A DNA stretch of 62,894 bases from Bradyrhizobium centrolobii (GTDB lineage: Bacteria > Pseudomonadota > Alphaproteobacteria > Rhizobiales > Xanthobacteraceae). Made by a program: the position numbers and the translations under genes. Where the stretch lies: assembly GCF_001641635.1 (NCBI RefSeq), contig NZ_LUUB01000029.1, forward strand, positions 1-62,894. The letters are read 5' to 3'. The notes under the pieces are model-generated. The model did no database searches and had not been told where the DNA came from. It worked only from the letters and a program-made list of their open reading frames with translations. This document shows, one piece after another, positions 27,595 to 39,461 of the stretch (position 1 is the first letter of the stretch; the number at the start of each line of letters is the position of its first letter).

Positions 27595-28913
27595 CCGGTC
27601 TCGATCGCACCCAGACGCCGAAGACACGCCCGATGCCGCACAAGCGCGGCGGCCTCGTTGCCTGCCTCGACATCGGCACCAGCAAGATCGCCTGCATGAT
27701 CGCGCGGCTGAAGCCGTCGGCGTCGAGCGAAGCCTTGCGCGGTCGCACCCATGCGGTGGAGCTGATCGGCTACAGCCAGATCCAGTCGCGCGGCATGAAG
27801 GCCGGTGCCGTGATCGATCTCGGCGAGTGCGAGCAGGCCGTGCGCCAGGCCGTCGCGCTTGCGGAGAAGATGGCCAAGGTGCGGGTCGAGTCCGTGCTGC
27901 TGTCGGTCTCGGGCGGCAGGCCCGCCGGCCAGCTGGTCGAGGCCGCGGCCGACATCCGGGGTGGCGCAGTGACGCCGGCCGACGTCAACCGCGTCACCTC
28001 CACCGGCATGCGCCACGCCACCGGCGAGGGCCGCACCGTGCTACACGCACTGCCGGTCGGCTACACGCTCGACGGCGTCAAGGGCATCCGCGATCCTCGC
28101 GGCATGATTGCGCATCAGTTCGGCGTCGACATGAACGTCGTCACCTGCGACGCCACGGTGGCGCGGAACCTGATGCTGGCGGTGGAGCGCTGCCACATCA
28201 ACGTCGAAGCCATGGCGGCGAGCTCCTATGTGGCCGGCCTTTCGGTGCTGACCGACGACGAAGCCGATCTCGGCGCCGCCGTCGTCGAGATGGGCGCCGG
28301 CACCACGACGATGGCGATCTATGCCGGCGGTCGCTTCGTGCACGCGGCGGGCTTTGCGGTCGGCGGGCAACACATCACGATGGATCTCGCGCGCGGACTC
28401 TCGGCGACCATTGCCGATGCCGAGCGAATCAAGACGTTATATGGCACCGTCCTCACCGGCGGATCGGACTCGCGTGAGCTGATGTCTGTACCGACAGCCG
28501 GTGACGAGCAGGATCTGCCGCAGATCGTCTCCCGCGCCACCATCGCCAACATCGTCAAGCACCGTGCCGAGGAGATCTTCGAAATGGTCCGGGACCGGCT
28601 GAAGGATTCGCCCTTCGCGGCGGAACCCAGGGGCCGTGTCGTGCTCAGCGGCGGCGCCTCGCAGCTCACCGGCCTCGTCGAACTCGGAACGCAGATTCTC
28701 GGCCGGCCCGTGCGGGTCGGACGACCGCTCGGCTTCGGCCGGCTGCCCAACGAGGCGAAGAACGCCGCTTTCGCGGTGCCTGCCGGGCTTCTGGTCTATC
28801 CGCAATATGTTCACCTCGAACATGTCGAACCGCGGCATACGCGGCAGCAGGTCAAGACAGGGACCGGCGGCTATTTCGGAAAGGTCGGACGATGGCTACG
28901 CGAGGGCTTCTGA
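27591..28913 (+). CDS. ftsA: Cell division protein FtsA
   Basis: A 440-residue actin-like ATPase that tethers FtsZ filaments to the membrane. Phosphate and adenosine loops: ACLDIGTSKIACMIARL, GAAVVEMGAGTTTMAIYAGG and VVLSGGASQLTGL. The C-terminal amphipathic helix YFGKVGRWLREGF is the membrane-targeting sequence. It is translationally coupled to ftsQ (ATGA overlap) and precedes ftsZ by 87 bp. Confidence 0.97.
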   Translation: MTGLDRTQTPKTRPMPHKRGGLVACLDIGTSKIACMIARLKPSASSEALRGRTHAVELIGYSQIQSRGMKAGAVIDLGECEQAVRQAVALAEKMAKVRVESVLLSVSGGRPAGQLVEAAADIRGGAVTPADVNRVTSTGMRHATGEGRTVLHALPVGYTLDGVKGIRDPRGMIAHQFGVDMNVVTCDATVARNLMLAVERCHINVEAMAASSYVAGLSVLTDDEADLGAAVVEMGAGTTTMAIYAGGRFVHAAGFAVGGQHITMDLARGLSATIADAERIKTLYGTVLTGGSDSRELMSVPTAGDEQDLPQIVSRATIANIVKHRAEEIFEMVRDRLKDSPFAAEPRGRVVLSGGASQLTGLVELGTQILGRPVRVGRPLGFGRLPNEAKNAAFAVPAGLLVYPQYVHLEHVEPRHTRQQVKTGTGGYFGKVGRWLREGF

Positions 28914-29000
28914 TGAACCGGTTCCGCAATCTTCGATTTTCACCAACTCCCACGGCCGCCGGCCGGGGCGAACCCACGCGCGCGTGATCGAGAGGCACAC

Positions 29001-30785
29001 ATGACCATCAATATCAATGTCCCTGATATTCACGAATTGAAGCCGCGGATCACCGTGTTCGGCGTCGGCGGTGCTGGCGGCAACGCTGTCAACAACATGA
29101 TCACGGCGGGCCTCCAGGGCGTCGACTTCGTGGTCGCCAACACCGACGCGCAGGCGCTGACGATGTCGAAGGCGCAGCGCATCGTGCAGATGGGCACGCA
29201 GGTGACGCAAGGGTTGGGCGCCGGTTCGCAGCCGAACGTCGGCGCCGCCGCGGCGGAAGAGGTGATCGACGAGCTGCGCGACCATCTCTCCGGCGCCAAC
29301 ATGGTGTTCGTCACCGCCGGCATGGGCGGTGGCACCGGCACCGGTGCAGCTCCGGTGATCGCCAAGACCGCGCGAGAGATGGGCATCCTCACCGTCGGCG
29401 TGGTGACCAAGCCGTTCCACTTCGAAGGCGGCCGCCGCATGCGCACCGCGGAAGCGGGCATCAACGAGCTGCACAAGGTCGTGGATACGCTCCTGATCAT
29501 CCCGAACCAGAACCTGTTCCGGGTCGCCAACGAGAAGACCACCTTCGCCGACGCCTTCGCGATGGCCGACCAGGTGCTCTACTCGGGCGTTGCCTGCATC
29601 ACCGACCTGATGGTCAAGGAAGGCCTGATCAACCTCGACTTCGCCGACGTCCGCGCCGTCATGCGTGAGATGGGCAAGGCGATGATGGGCACGGGCGAGG
29701 CCTCCGGCGACAAGCGCGCGCTGACCGCTGCTGAAGCCGCGATCGCCAACCCGCTGATCGACGATTCGTCGATGAAGGGTGCCAAGGGCCTCTTGATCTC
29801 CATCACCGGCGGCAAGGACCTGACCCTGTTCGAGGTCGACGAAGCCGCAACCCGCATCCGCGAGGAAGTCGACCAGGACGCCAACATCATCGTCGGCGCC
29901 ACCTTCGACGAAGCGCTCGACGGCCTGATCCGCGTCTCGGTCGTCGCCACTGGCATCGAGCAGGCCGCGATCGCCCGCAACAGCCAGGCCACCAGCGCCC
30001 CGGTTGCCAACCCGGCACCCCAGGCGCAGGCTCCGGCCGCGGCTGCCGAGAGCCGTCTCGCCGACCTGACCGCGCGCCTGCGGGCCGACAATCAGCGCCT
30101 GGCCGAGCGCGCCCAGAAGCTGGAAGCGCAAGTCCCGGGCGCTGCGCCCGCCGCTCCGGTCGCGCCGCGGCCCAATGTCGAGCGCGCCGCGCTCGCGGCC
30201 ATCGCCGCCGCGGTGGCTCCGGACGTCCCGTCGGCACCGGTGCAGCCCGCCTCCTACGGCGACGTCACCGTCCGCCCGATCGCGCAGAAGCCCACCCTGT
30301 TCCCGGAACCGGAGCAGGCCCCGGTTGCGATGCACGAGCCGATGACGCCCGATACCTTCATCCCGCCGCAGGCCGAGCGCCCGCCGGTGCGTGCGCCGCG
30401 GATGCCTCGACTCGAGGAACTGCCGATGCCGGCCCAGGCCGAGATTCGGCAGGCCCGCGGTGAGGTCGAGGAGGAGCACCCGCAAAAGAGTCGCCTCTCG
30501 CTGCTCCAGCGACTCGCCAATGTCGGCCTCGGCCGTCGCGACGAGGAGAGCGAGCCGCCGGTGGCGGCCCGAGCCGCGGCTCCGGCGATGCCGCCGTTGC
30601 CGGACCGCAAGCCCCAGCGGAGCGTCGCGCAGCAGTTCGCGGCCAACGAACCGGTATCAGAGTATGCGCGTCGCCCGGCGCCGCAAGGTCTCGACGCCCA
30701 TGGCCGTCCCGCACCTGTTGCGCCCGCGCCACAGGGAGACGACCATCTTGATATCCCGGCCTTCCTCCGCCGCCAGGCGACGTGA
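29001..30785 (+). CDS. ftsZ: Cell division GTPase FtsZ with very long C-terminal linker
   Basis: A 594-residue tubulin homologue that forms the Z-ring. GTPase domain residues 10-320: [14 protein letters not shown], the tubulin signature [15 protein letters not shown] and the T7 loop [11 protein letters not shown]. The linker (about residues 325-575) is rich in Ala, Pro, Arg and Gln and lacks predicted structure, far longer than the roughly 50 residues of E. coli FtsZ but usual in Rhizobiales. The C-terminal peptide [11 protein letters not shown] is the FtsA-binding site. A strong terminator follows. Confidence 0.98.
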   Translation: MTININVPDIHELKPRITVFGVGGAGGNAVNNMITAGLQGVDFVVANTDAQALTMSKAQRIVQMGTQVTQGLGAGSQPNVGAAAAEEVIDELRDHLSGANMVFVTAGMGGGTGTGAAPVIAKTAREMGILTVGVVTKPFHFEGGRRMRTAEAGINELHKVVDTLLIIPNQNLFRVANEKTTFADAFAMADQVLYSGVACITDLMVKEGLINLDFADVRAVMREMGKAMMGTGEASGDKRALTAAEAAIANPLIDDSSMKGAKGLLISITGGKDLTLFEVDEAATRIREEVDQDANIIVGATFDEALDGLIRVSVVATGIEQAAIARNSQATSAPVANPAPQAQAPAAAAESRLADLTARLRADNQRLAERAQKLEAQVPGAAPAAPVAPRPNVERAALAAIAAAVAPDVPSAPVQPASYGDVTVRPIAQKPTLFPEPEQAPVAMHEPMTPDTFIPPQAERPPVRAPRMPRLEELPMPAQAEIRQARGEVEEEHPQKSRLSLLQRLANVGLGRRDEESEPPVAARAAAPAMPPLPDRKPQRSVAQQFAANEPVSEYARRPAPQGLDAHGRPAPVAPAPQGDDHLDIPAFLRRQAT

Positions 30786-30810
30786 GGATTGTTACAATAG
30801 GGAAGACGAA

Positions 30811-30850
30811 AAAGGGTCCCGGCGGGAAGCTTGCCGGGACCTTTCCTTTT
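30811..30850 (+). terminator. Rho-independent terminator after ftsZ
   Basis: Stem GGTCCCGGC (30815-30823) with GCCGGGACC (30833-30841), followed by TTTCCTTTTT. It closes the ftsQAZ transcript about 30 bp after the ftsZ stop; lpxC therefore probably has its own promoter in 30850-31147, where AT-rich stretches such as TTAAATGATTAATTATG are seen. Confidence 0.85.
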
Positions 30851-31147
30851 TCATCTTGGATGCCCGAATTGCGCGGCCAAGCAACTGATTTTAAATGATT
30901 AATTATGTATTTGGTGGTTCGGTAAAGCTGCCGGGAGAAGCCCGGAACCGCGTCGCAATTTGGTTAAGCCTTGGCGCGAATACGGCAGGTTTGGGGTAAC
31001 AATCGGTAAAAAAGCGTGAGTTGGCGCTGTTTAGGGCAGTGACTATGGTCCGCCGTGACTTGGGGATACGGAGATTCGGACGGTCGACTGCGGTCGGTCA
31101 GTCAGGTCTTGTATAAGTCGCAATGGGTCGTAGTGGGCGGGTTCCTG

Positions 31148-32110
31148 ATGAAATTTAGCCGGCAAACAACGCTTCGCGCGCAAGCCACCGTGGCCGGCGT
31201 TGGCGTACACTCCGGTTGTCCTGTCACTCTCACGCTCGGGCCTGCACCTGTCGATGCAGGTTATATTTTTGTCCGGACCGGCCTTGAGGGAAGTGACCGC
31301 GAAGTTCAGGCCACCGCTGAGCAGGTGATCGCGACCGAGTTCGCGACCGTCCTTGGCGACCGCGACGGTCCGCTGGTTTCCACCGCCGAGCACGTGCTGG
31401 CCGCGCTGCGGGGCATGGGCGTTGATAACGCGGCCATCGAGATCGACGGTCCGGAAGTACCGATCATGGACGGCAGCGCTGCGGCCTTCGTCGCGGCAAT
31501 CGATCAGGCGGGCATCGTGACCCAGCCGGCGCAGCGGCGCTTCATCCAGGTCCTTAAGCCGGTCTCGGTTGCGATCGGTGATTCGTTCGGCGAGCTGCGG
31601 CCTTATGCCGGCGGTTTCCGTGCCGAGGTCGAGATCGATTTCGCCAATCCCGTGATCGGCAAGCAGAGCTACGCGATCGAGCTCAATCCGGAGCGGTTCC
31701 GCCGTGAAGTCGGCCGTGCCCGGACTTTCGGCCTGATGTGCGATCAGGCACGGCTCTGGAGCGCAGGCTATGCGCTCGGCGCCTCCTTCGAAAATACCGT
31801 GGTGTTCGACGACGAGCGGCTGCTCAATCCCGAGGGCCTGCGCTACGCCGACGAATGCGTCCGCCACAAGGTTCTGGACGCCATCGGCGATCTGGCGCTG
31901 GCCGGCCTGCCGCTGCTCGGTGCCTATCGCTCGGTTCGCGGCGGCCACAAGCTCAACCATGCCGTCCTGGCCGCGCTGCTCCGCGACCGTACCGCCTGGC
32001 GTGTGGTCGAGGGTGAGGCGGCTCGCCGCACCACGCGTCCGGTCGTCGAGGTTGGCAGCGGTATCGTCGGTGGCCGGATTGCCGCGGCCTACGGGCCGGA
32101 CGTGTCCTAA
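31148..32110 (+). CDS. lpxC: UDP-3-O-acyl-N-acetylglucosamine deacetylase LpxC
   Basis: A 320-residue zinc enzyme catalysing the first committed step of lipid A synthesis. Zinc and catalytic residues are visible: E81-H82 in VSTAEHVLAAL, HKVLDAIGDLAL with zinc ligands, and the catalytic GGHKLNHAVL near residue 260. The start is MKFSRQTTLRAQATVAGVGVHSG; longer upstream frames have no support. A disordered-looking short tail follows the core. Confidence 0.97.
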   Translation: MKFSRQTTLRAQATVAGVGVHSGCPVTLTLGPAPVDAGYIFVRTGLEGSDREVQATAEQVIATEFATVLGDRDGPLVSTAEHVLAALRGMGVDNAAIEIDGPEVPIMDGSAAAFVAAIDQAGIVTQPAQRRFIQVLKPVSVAIGDSFGELRPYAGGFRAEVEIDFANPVIGKQSYAIELNPERFRREVGRARTFGLMCDQARLWSAGYALGASFENTVVFDDERLLNPEGLRYADECVRHKVLDAIGDLALAGLPLLGAYRSVRGGHKLNHAVLAALLRDRTAWRVVEGEAARRTTRPVVEVGSGIVGGRIAAAYGPDVS

Positions 32111-32342
32111 GCACTTGTCGTCGGGCATTCGGTGCCCGCGGCACCCGCGAAACTCCTGGTAACCATGATCGGCTAGCATGACGCATGGCCGCCTTAATCC
32201 GGGCGAATTGCGCACCTATCCGGTTGGTAACGATCGTTTTTTGGTTACATCGGCGTGGTCGCATTGGCAGGGCGCCACGGACAATCTCGCGTCCATGACG
32301 GGGCAGGACCGGTTCATCTCACAGGGCGACGAGTCTCAATTC

Positions 32343-33245
32343 ATGTCGGCACAGCGTATGACGCGCGAATATTTTCCGGTTTCGCCCAGGGCGTCGATCA
32401 CGGTCCGACGGCTGGCGCAGGCCGCGGCATTCTTCATCCTGGCGCTGCCGCTGGGTGGCTGCGGCACCGGTGCGCTCTGGGACAAGTTCATCGCCAAGGA
32501 CGACACCTTCGTCGAGGAGCCCGCCGACAAGCTCTACAATGAGGGCCTGTACCTCATGAACGAGAAGAAGGACATGAAGGCGGCGACCAAGAAGTTCGAA
32601 GAGGTCGACCGCCAGCACCCCTATTCCGACTGGGCACGCAAATCGCTGCTGATGTCGGCCTACGCGTCCTACCAGGGCGGCGACTATGACGGCTGCATCG
32701 GTGCGGCCACCCGCTACGTCACGCTGCATCCCGGCAGCCCGGACGCGGCCTATGCGCAATATCTGATCGCCGCGTCCCATTACGACCAGATCCCCGACAT
32801 CAGCCGCGACCAGGGCCGGACCGAGAAGGCGGTCGCCGCCCTGGAAGAGGTGGTGCGCAAGTATCCGACGTCCGAATATGCGGCCAGCGCCAAGGCCAAG
32901 ATCGAGGGCGCGCGCGACCAACTCGCCGGCAAGGAGATGAATGTCGGCCGCTACTACATGCAGAAGCGCGACTACACCGCCGCGATCAACCGCTTCAAAT
33001 CCGTGGTGACGCAGTACCAGACCACGCGCCATGTCGAGGAGGCGCTGTTCCGGCTCACAGAAGCCTATATGGCGATCGGCATCGTCGGCGAGGCGCAGAC
33101 CGCCGCGGCCGTGCTGGGCCACAATTTTCCCGACAGCCGCTGGTACAAGGACGCTTATAATCTTGTAAAATCCGGCGGTCTCGAGCCGAGCGAGAATCAG
33201 GGGTCCTGGATCAGCAGGACCTTCAAGAAGATGGGCCTCGGCTAG
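32343..33245 (+). CDS. bamD: Outer membrane assembly lipoprotein BamD
   Basis: A 300-residue lipoprotein of the BAM complex that inserts outer-membrane proteins. The signal sequence (AAAFFILALPLGGC) ends in a lipobox, with Cys near residue 41. About five TPR-like repeats follow, e.g. ADKLYNEGLYLMNEKKDMKAATKKFEEVDRQHPYSDWARKSL and NVGRYYMQKRDYTAAINRFKSV. The start at 32343 gives a normal n-region; the longer frame is unlikely. The gap 32111-32342 holds no other gene I can support. Confidence 0.95.
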   Translation: MSAQRMTREYFPVSPRASITVRRLAQAAAFFILALPLGGCGTGALWDKFIAKDDTFVEEPADKLYNEGLYLMNEKKDMKAATKKFEEVDRQHPYSDWARKSLLMSAYASYQGGDYDGCIGAATRYVTLHPGSPDAAYAQYLIAASHYDQIPDISRDQGRTEKAVAALEEVVRKYPTSEYAASAKAKIEGARDQLAGKEMNVGRYYMQKRDYTAAINRFKSVVTQYQTTRHVEEALFRLTEAYMAIGIVGEAQTAAAVLGHNFPDSRWYKDAYNLVKSGGLEPSENQGSWISRTFKKMGLG

Positions 33246-33261
33246 GAAATTTTGGGGTTCC

Positions 33262-34935
33262 ATGCTGGCGCGTCTGTCGATCCGTGACATCGTCCTGATC
33301 GAACGGCTCGATATCGAATTCGCAACCGGCCTTGCGGTTTTGACCGGCGAGACGGGGGCGGGCAAATCCATCCTGCTCGATGCCTTTGCGCTGGCTCTCG
33401 GCGGCCGCGGCGATGCGGGCCTCGTGCGCCACGGCGCGGAGCAGGGGCAGGTTACGGCCGTCTTCGACGTGCCGAGGACCCATCCCGCCACGAAGATCCT
33501 TGCCGAGAACGGGCTGGAGGACACCGGCGAGATGATTCTCCGCCGGGTGCAGCTCGCCGACGGCCGCACCCGCGCCTTCATCAACGACCAGTCGATCAGC
33601 GTGCAAACCCTGAAGGCGGTCGGCGCGGCCCTGGTCGAGATCCACGGCCAGCATGACGAGCGCGCGCTGGTCGATGCCGCCACCCACCGCCGCCTGCTGG
33701 ATGCCTTTGCCGGCCTCGAAAAGGATGTCGCGGCCGTCGAATCACTGTGGGACGCGCGCCGCACCGCGAACACCGCACTGGAGGAGCATCGCGCCGGCAT
33801 GGAGCGTGCTGCGCGCGAAGCCGACTATCTGCGCCATGCCTCCGACGAATTGAAGCAGCTCGCGCCCAAGGACGGCGAGGAGACTGCGCTCGCCGGGCGC
33901 CGCACCACCATGATGCAGGGCGAGAAGATCGCCTCCGACCTGCGCGAGGCGCAGGAAGCGGTCGGCGGCAACCATTCGCCGGTCGCGGCCCTGTCGGCCG
34001 CGGTGCGCCGGCTCGAGCGCCGTGGCGTCAATTCGCCGGCGCTGGTCGAGCCGGCGGTCAAGGCGATCGATGCTGCGATCAATGCGCTGGAGGAAGCTGA
34101 TCAGCACCTCCAGGCAGCCCTGGCCGCAACCGATTTCGATCCGGCCGAGCTCGAACGCATCGAGGAGCGGCTGTTCGCGCTGCGCGCCGCCTCGCGCAAA
34201 TATTCGACGCCGGTGGATGGGCTGGCTGCGCTTGCCGCCAAATACGCCGCCGACGTCGTGCTGATCGATGCCGGCGCCACGCAGCTGAAAAGACTGGAGC
34301 AGGCCGCCATCGAAGCCGATGCGCGCTATGCGGCGGCCGCGCAAAAGCTGTCGGCGGCGCGGCAGAAATCCGCGGAGAAGCTCAACAAGGCCGTCAACGC
34401 CGAGCTCGCCCCGCTCAAGCTCGAGCGCGCAAAGTTCATGACCCAGGTGGAGACCGACGAGCGCGCGCCGGGACCGCAAGGCTTCGACCGCGTCGAGTTC
34501 TGGGTGCAGACCAACCCGGGCACCAAGCCGGGCCCGCTGATGAAGGTCGCCTCCGGCGGCGAGCTGTCGCGCTTCCTGCTCGCGCTCAAGGTCGTGCTGT
34601 CCGACCGCGGCTCGGCGCCGACCCTGGTGTTCGACGAAATCGACACCGGCGTCGGCGGCGCGGTGGCAGACGCCATCGGCGCGCGCCTCGCCCGTCTCGC
34701 CGGCAAGGTCCAGGTCATGGCCGTGACCCACGCCCCGCAGGTCGCGGCGCGTGCCGACCAGCATCTGCTGATTTCCAAGGACGCCCTCGACAAGGGCAAG
34801 CGCGTCGCCACCCGCGTTAATGCGCTGGCCGCCGACCACCGCCGCGAGGAGATCGCGCGGATGCTGGCGGGCGCGGAGATCACGGCCGAGGCAAGGGCGG
34901 CGGCGGAACGGCTGCTCAGGGCGGCGACGGCTTAG
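33262..34935 (+). CDS. recN: DNA repair protein RecN
   Basis: A 557-residue SMC-like ATPase acting in double-strand-break repair. Walker A is LTGETGAGKSILLDA, followed by long coiled-coil segments (about residues 150-220 and 290-380), the signature SGGELSRFLLALK and Walker B LVFDEIDTGVGG. It lies 16 bp after bamD, a pairing usual in alphaproteobacteria. Confidence 0.97.
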   Translation: MLARLSIRDIVLIERLDIEFATGLAVLTGETGAGKSILLDAFALALGGRGDAGLVRHGAEQGQVTAVFDVPRTHPATKILAENGLEDTGEMILRRVQLADGRTRAFINDQSISVQTLKAVGAALVEIHGQHDERALVDAATHRRLLDAFAGLEKDVAAVESLWDARRTANTALEEHRAGMERAAREADYLRHASDELKQLAPKDGEETALAGRRTTMMQGEKIASDLREAQEAVGGNHSPVAALSAAVRRLERRGVNSPALVEPAVKAIDAAINALEEADQHLQAALAATDFDPAELERIEERLFALRAASRKYSTPVDGLAALAAKYAADVVLIDAGATQLKRLEQAAIEADARYAAAAQKLSAARQKSAEKLNKAVNAELAPLKLERAKFMTQVETDERAPGPQGFDRVEFWVQTNPGTKPGPLMKVASGGELSRFLLALKVVLSDRGSAPTLVFDEIDTGVGGAVADAIGARLARLAGKVQVMAVTHAPQVAARADQHLLISKDALDKGKRVATRVNALAADHRREEIARMLAGAEITAEARAAAERLLRAATA

Positions 34936-34944
34936 TGGTCCACC

Positions 34945-35024
34945 GTCATTCCGGGGCGATGCGAAGCATCGAACCCGGAATCTCGAGATTCCGGGTTCGG
35001 CTCTTCGAGCCGCCCCGGAATGAC
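34945..35024. repeat. Palindromic repeat family A, copy 5
   Basis: GTCATTCCGGGGCGATGCG ... AATCTCGAGATT ... GCCCCGGAATGAC. Almost identical in its left half to the copy at 9158. Confidence 0.9.
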
Positions 35025-35028
35025 CACT

Positions 35029-35315
35029 CTAAATGCAGATCGACTCATAAAGATCGTCCCAGTCGGGATTATCCTTCTCGATCAATTGCACCTTCCAGGC
35101 CCGCTTCCACTTCTTAACTCCTTCTCGCGAGATATCGCCGTGACCGGATCGTCATAGGTCTCGAACCAAACAAGCCGCGTGATGTTGTATCTGGCCGTGA
35201 AGCCCGGAACGGCCTTGATTCGATGCTCATAGGCGCGACGCACGAGGTCGTTGGTGATGCCGACATAGATTGCTCCATCGCGTCGGCTTGCTAGGATATA
35301 GACGTAATACGCCAT
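35029..35315 (-). pseudogene. GIY-YIG endonuclease-like protein with a frameshift
   Basis: The intact frame from 35315 gives MAYYVYILASRRDGAIYVGITND ... AYEHR ... FTARYNITRLVWFE, a GIY-YIG domain of the small UPF0213-like type. It continues to SREKEL, after which the frame changes to RSGSGPGRCN and stops. A one-base insertion near 35112-35116 restores KKWKRAWKVQLIEKDNPDWDDLYESI, the normal end of this family, stopping at 35029. So the gene is broken by a single-base deletion or a sequencing error. The two flanks are family A repeats. Confidence 0.88.
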
Positions 35316-35317
35316 GA

Positions 35318-37582
<2,265 letters not shown>

Positions 37583-37613
37583 GGTCCGCTCCGCTCGCGC
37601 CTCTCGCTCCGCT

Positions 37614-37713
37614 GTCATCACCCGCGAAAGCGGGTGATCCAGTATTCCAGAGGCAGTGCGAGGATACGGAGAAGCCGCGGCGTACTGGATCCCCCGCTTT
37701 CGCGGGGGATGAC
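37614..37713. repeat. Palindromic repeat family D, copy 1
   Basis: GTCATCACCCGCGAAAGCGG at the left and CCGCTTTCGCGGGGGATGAC at the right, with the inner block ATCCAGTATTCCAGAGGC and GATACGGAGAAGCCGCGG. The second copy at 39208 is the reverse complement in its inner part. Confidence 0.88.
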
Positions 37714-37751
37714 ACCGAGAGTGTCGCGACGGCCGTCGCGCACAGCGACAG

Positions 37752-39026
37752 CTACATCATCCCGGTCCCTTCCTCTTCCGCCTGCTCGATCAGCGTCTCG
37801 CTCACCACGACCTCGCGGCGGGGCACGACGAAGATCATCGTGGCGGCGCAGAGCAGGGAGATCGCGAGGATCGCCGAGGTCAGCGGCAGCGTCGTGGTGG
37901 ATTGGCCGCCGAGATAGGCGCCGAATTGCGACATCAGCGCACCGATGCCCTGCTGGAGAAACCCCATCGCGCCCGATGCGGTGCCGGCGGCCTCGGGACG
38001 GATGCTGATCGCGCCGGCGGCCGAGTTCGCCATCACGAAAGCATTGCCGGCCATCACGATCATCTGCGTGCCGAACAGCCAGGCGGGCGCTTCGTTCCAG
38101 CCCGTAAAACTCCAGAGCAGGTTCAACAGGCTGCCGCAGAGTTGCAGGCCGAGTCCGAACCAGATCAGTCTTTCCAGCGAATGCCGCGGCGCAAAGCGCA
38201 CGCAGAGGAGATTGCCGACCAGATAGGCAAAGCCGGTCGTCGCGAACCACGCGCCGTATTCGGCGCTGGTGCGGCCCATCTGCGTCACCACGATGTAGGG
38301 GCCACCGCCGGCGAAGGCGAAGATGATCTGGGACGCGAGCACCTGGCACAGCACATAGCCGACGAAGGCGCGGTTCCTGATCAGCATGCCGACGTCGCCG
38401 CGAAAGCCGCTGCCCGCCGCGCGGCTGCGACGCGTCTCCGGCAGCGCCATCGCGATGCCGACGGCAACCGCGATCGCGCCGATCGTGATGGCATAGAAGA
38501 TCGCGCGCCAGCCGAACGCGGTCTCGATCAGGCCGCCGGTCAGCGGCGAGAGCATCTGTCCGATCATCAGGGCCGCGACGACAAGGCTGATCATGGAGGC
38601 GACGCGGTCGCGCTCGTAGATGTCGCGGATGATGGCGCGGCTCACCACCATGCCGGCAGCGCCTCCCAGCGCCTGGAAGAAGCGCGCGGCGATCAGCTGC
38701 GGCAGGTTTTGTGCGAAGATGCAGGCCACGCTGGCGGCAACCATCAGCGCCAGCCCTCCGAGCAGAACCGGGCGCCGCCCGAACTTGTCCGATAGCGGTC
38801 CCATGATGAGCTGCGAGCAGGCGATGCCGACCATGTAGAGCGACACCGTCATCTGCGCGATCGAGATGTCGCTGCCGAACGTCGTCGCCAGCACCGGCAG
38901 CGCAGGAACCAGCATGTAGAGCGAGATCGGTGCGATGCCGGTCATGACGACCAGCAACAGCAGCACCACGCGCGAAGTCGCGATGTGCGATGCCGCTCCC
39001 GGCGGCTTGCTGATCATGCCGTGCAT
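37752..39026 (-). CDS. Bcr/CflA-type multidrug MFS exporter
   Basis: A 424-residue inner-membrane transporter with twelve hydrophobic helices. The drug-exporter pattern of the DHA1 group is clear: APISLYMLVPALPVLATTFG, QMTVSLYMVGIACSQLIMGPLSDKFGRRPVLLGG (motif A), and RFFQALGGAAGMVVSRAIIRDIYERDR. It probably exports small toxic compounds by proton antiport. GAGAGACGG precedes the ATG at 39026. No adjacent regulator is seen. Confidence 0.9.
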   Translation of the reverse strand: MHGMISKPPGAASHIATSRVVLLLLVVMTGIAPISLYMLVPALPVLATTFGSDISIAQMTVSLYMVGIACSQLIMGPLSDKFGRRPVLLGGLALMVAASVACIFAQNLPQLIAARFFQALGGAAGMVVSRAIIRDIYERDRVASMISLVVAALMIGQMLSPLTGGLIETAFGWRAIFYAITIGAIAVAVGIAMALPETRRSRAAGSGFRGDVGMLIRNRAFVGYVLCQVLASQIIFAFAGGGPYIVVTQMGRTSAEYGAWFATTGFAYLVGNLLCVRFAPRHSLERLIWFGLGLQLCGSLLNLLWSFTGWNEAPAWLFGTQMIVMAGNAFVMANSAAGAISIRPEAAGTASGAMGFLQQGIGALMSQFGAYLGGQSTTTLPLTSAILAISLLCAATMIFVVPRREVVVSETLIEQAEEEGTGMM

Positions 39027-39207
39027 GCGTGTCCGTCTCTCAAGTATTGGAATCGGACTGTAGCGTGGTCGCGCAAGACGGATATTGGTGTTTCGGAATG
39101 CGGCCATACCGAAACCGGGACGGTTATAGTAACAGTGCGCGGAAGGGCCGGTGTTTTACGGAGTGCGTGTGGTGAGATGCTGGTGCGCTCGTGCCGCATC
39201 TTTCGGT

Positions 39208-39307
39208 GTCATTCCCCGCGAAAGCGGGGAATCCAGTACGCTGCGGCTTCTCCGTATCCAACGACCGTCTCTGGAATACTGGATGCCCCGCTTTCGCGGG
39301 GCATGAC
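39208..39307. repeat. Palindromic repeat family D, copy 2
   Basis: GTCATTCCCCGCGAAAGCGG at the left and CCGCTTTCGCGGGGCATGAC at the right, inner GCGGCTTCTCCGTATCC and CTGGAATACTGGAT. Same family as 37614. Confidence 0.88.
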
Positions 39308-39362
39308 GGCTGTGATGTGGAGAGAGTTGCGCTAATCGCGTAGCGCCATGCGCCTTCCAACT

Positions 39363-39457
39363 CGTCATTCCGGGGGGCGCGTAGCGCGAACCCGGAATCC
39401 AGAAGTTACGGCGCGAGATTCCGGGTTCGCGCGCTTTAGCGCGCGCCCCGGAATGAC
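39363..39457. repeat. Palindromic repeat family A, copy 7
   Basis: GTCATTCCGGGGGGCGCG ... AACCCGGAATCCAGAAG ... ATTCCGGGTTCGCGCG ... GCCCCGGAATGAC. It borders the 3' end of the aminopeptidase gene; families A and D are side by side here, about 55 bp apart. Confidence 0.9.
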
Positions 39458-39461
39458 GGTG

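Noticed and set aside
28896..30485. A 529-codon minus-strand frame over ftsZ
   Set aside because: Antisense to ftsZ, with shadow-like composition (Arg, Gly, Asp, His) and no recognisable fold.
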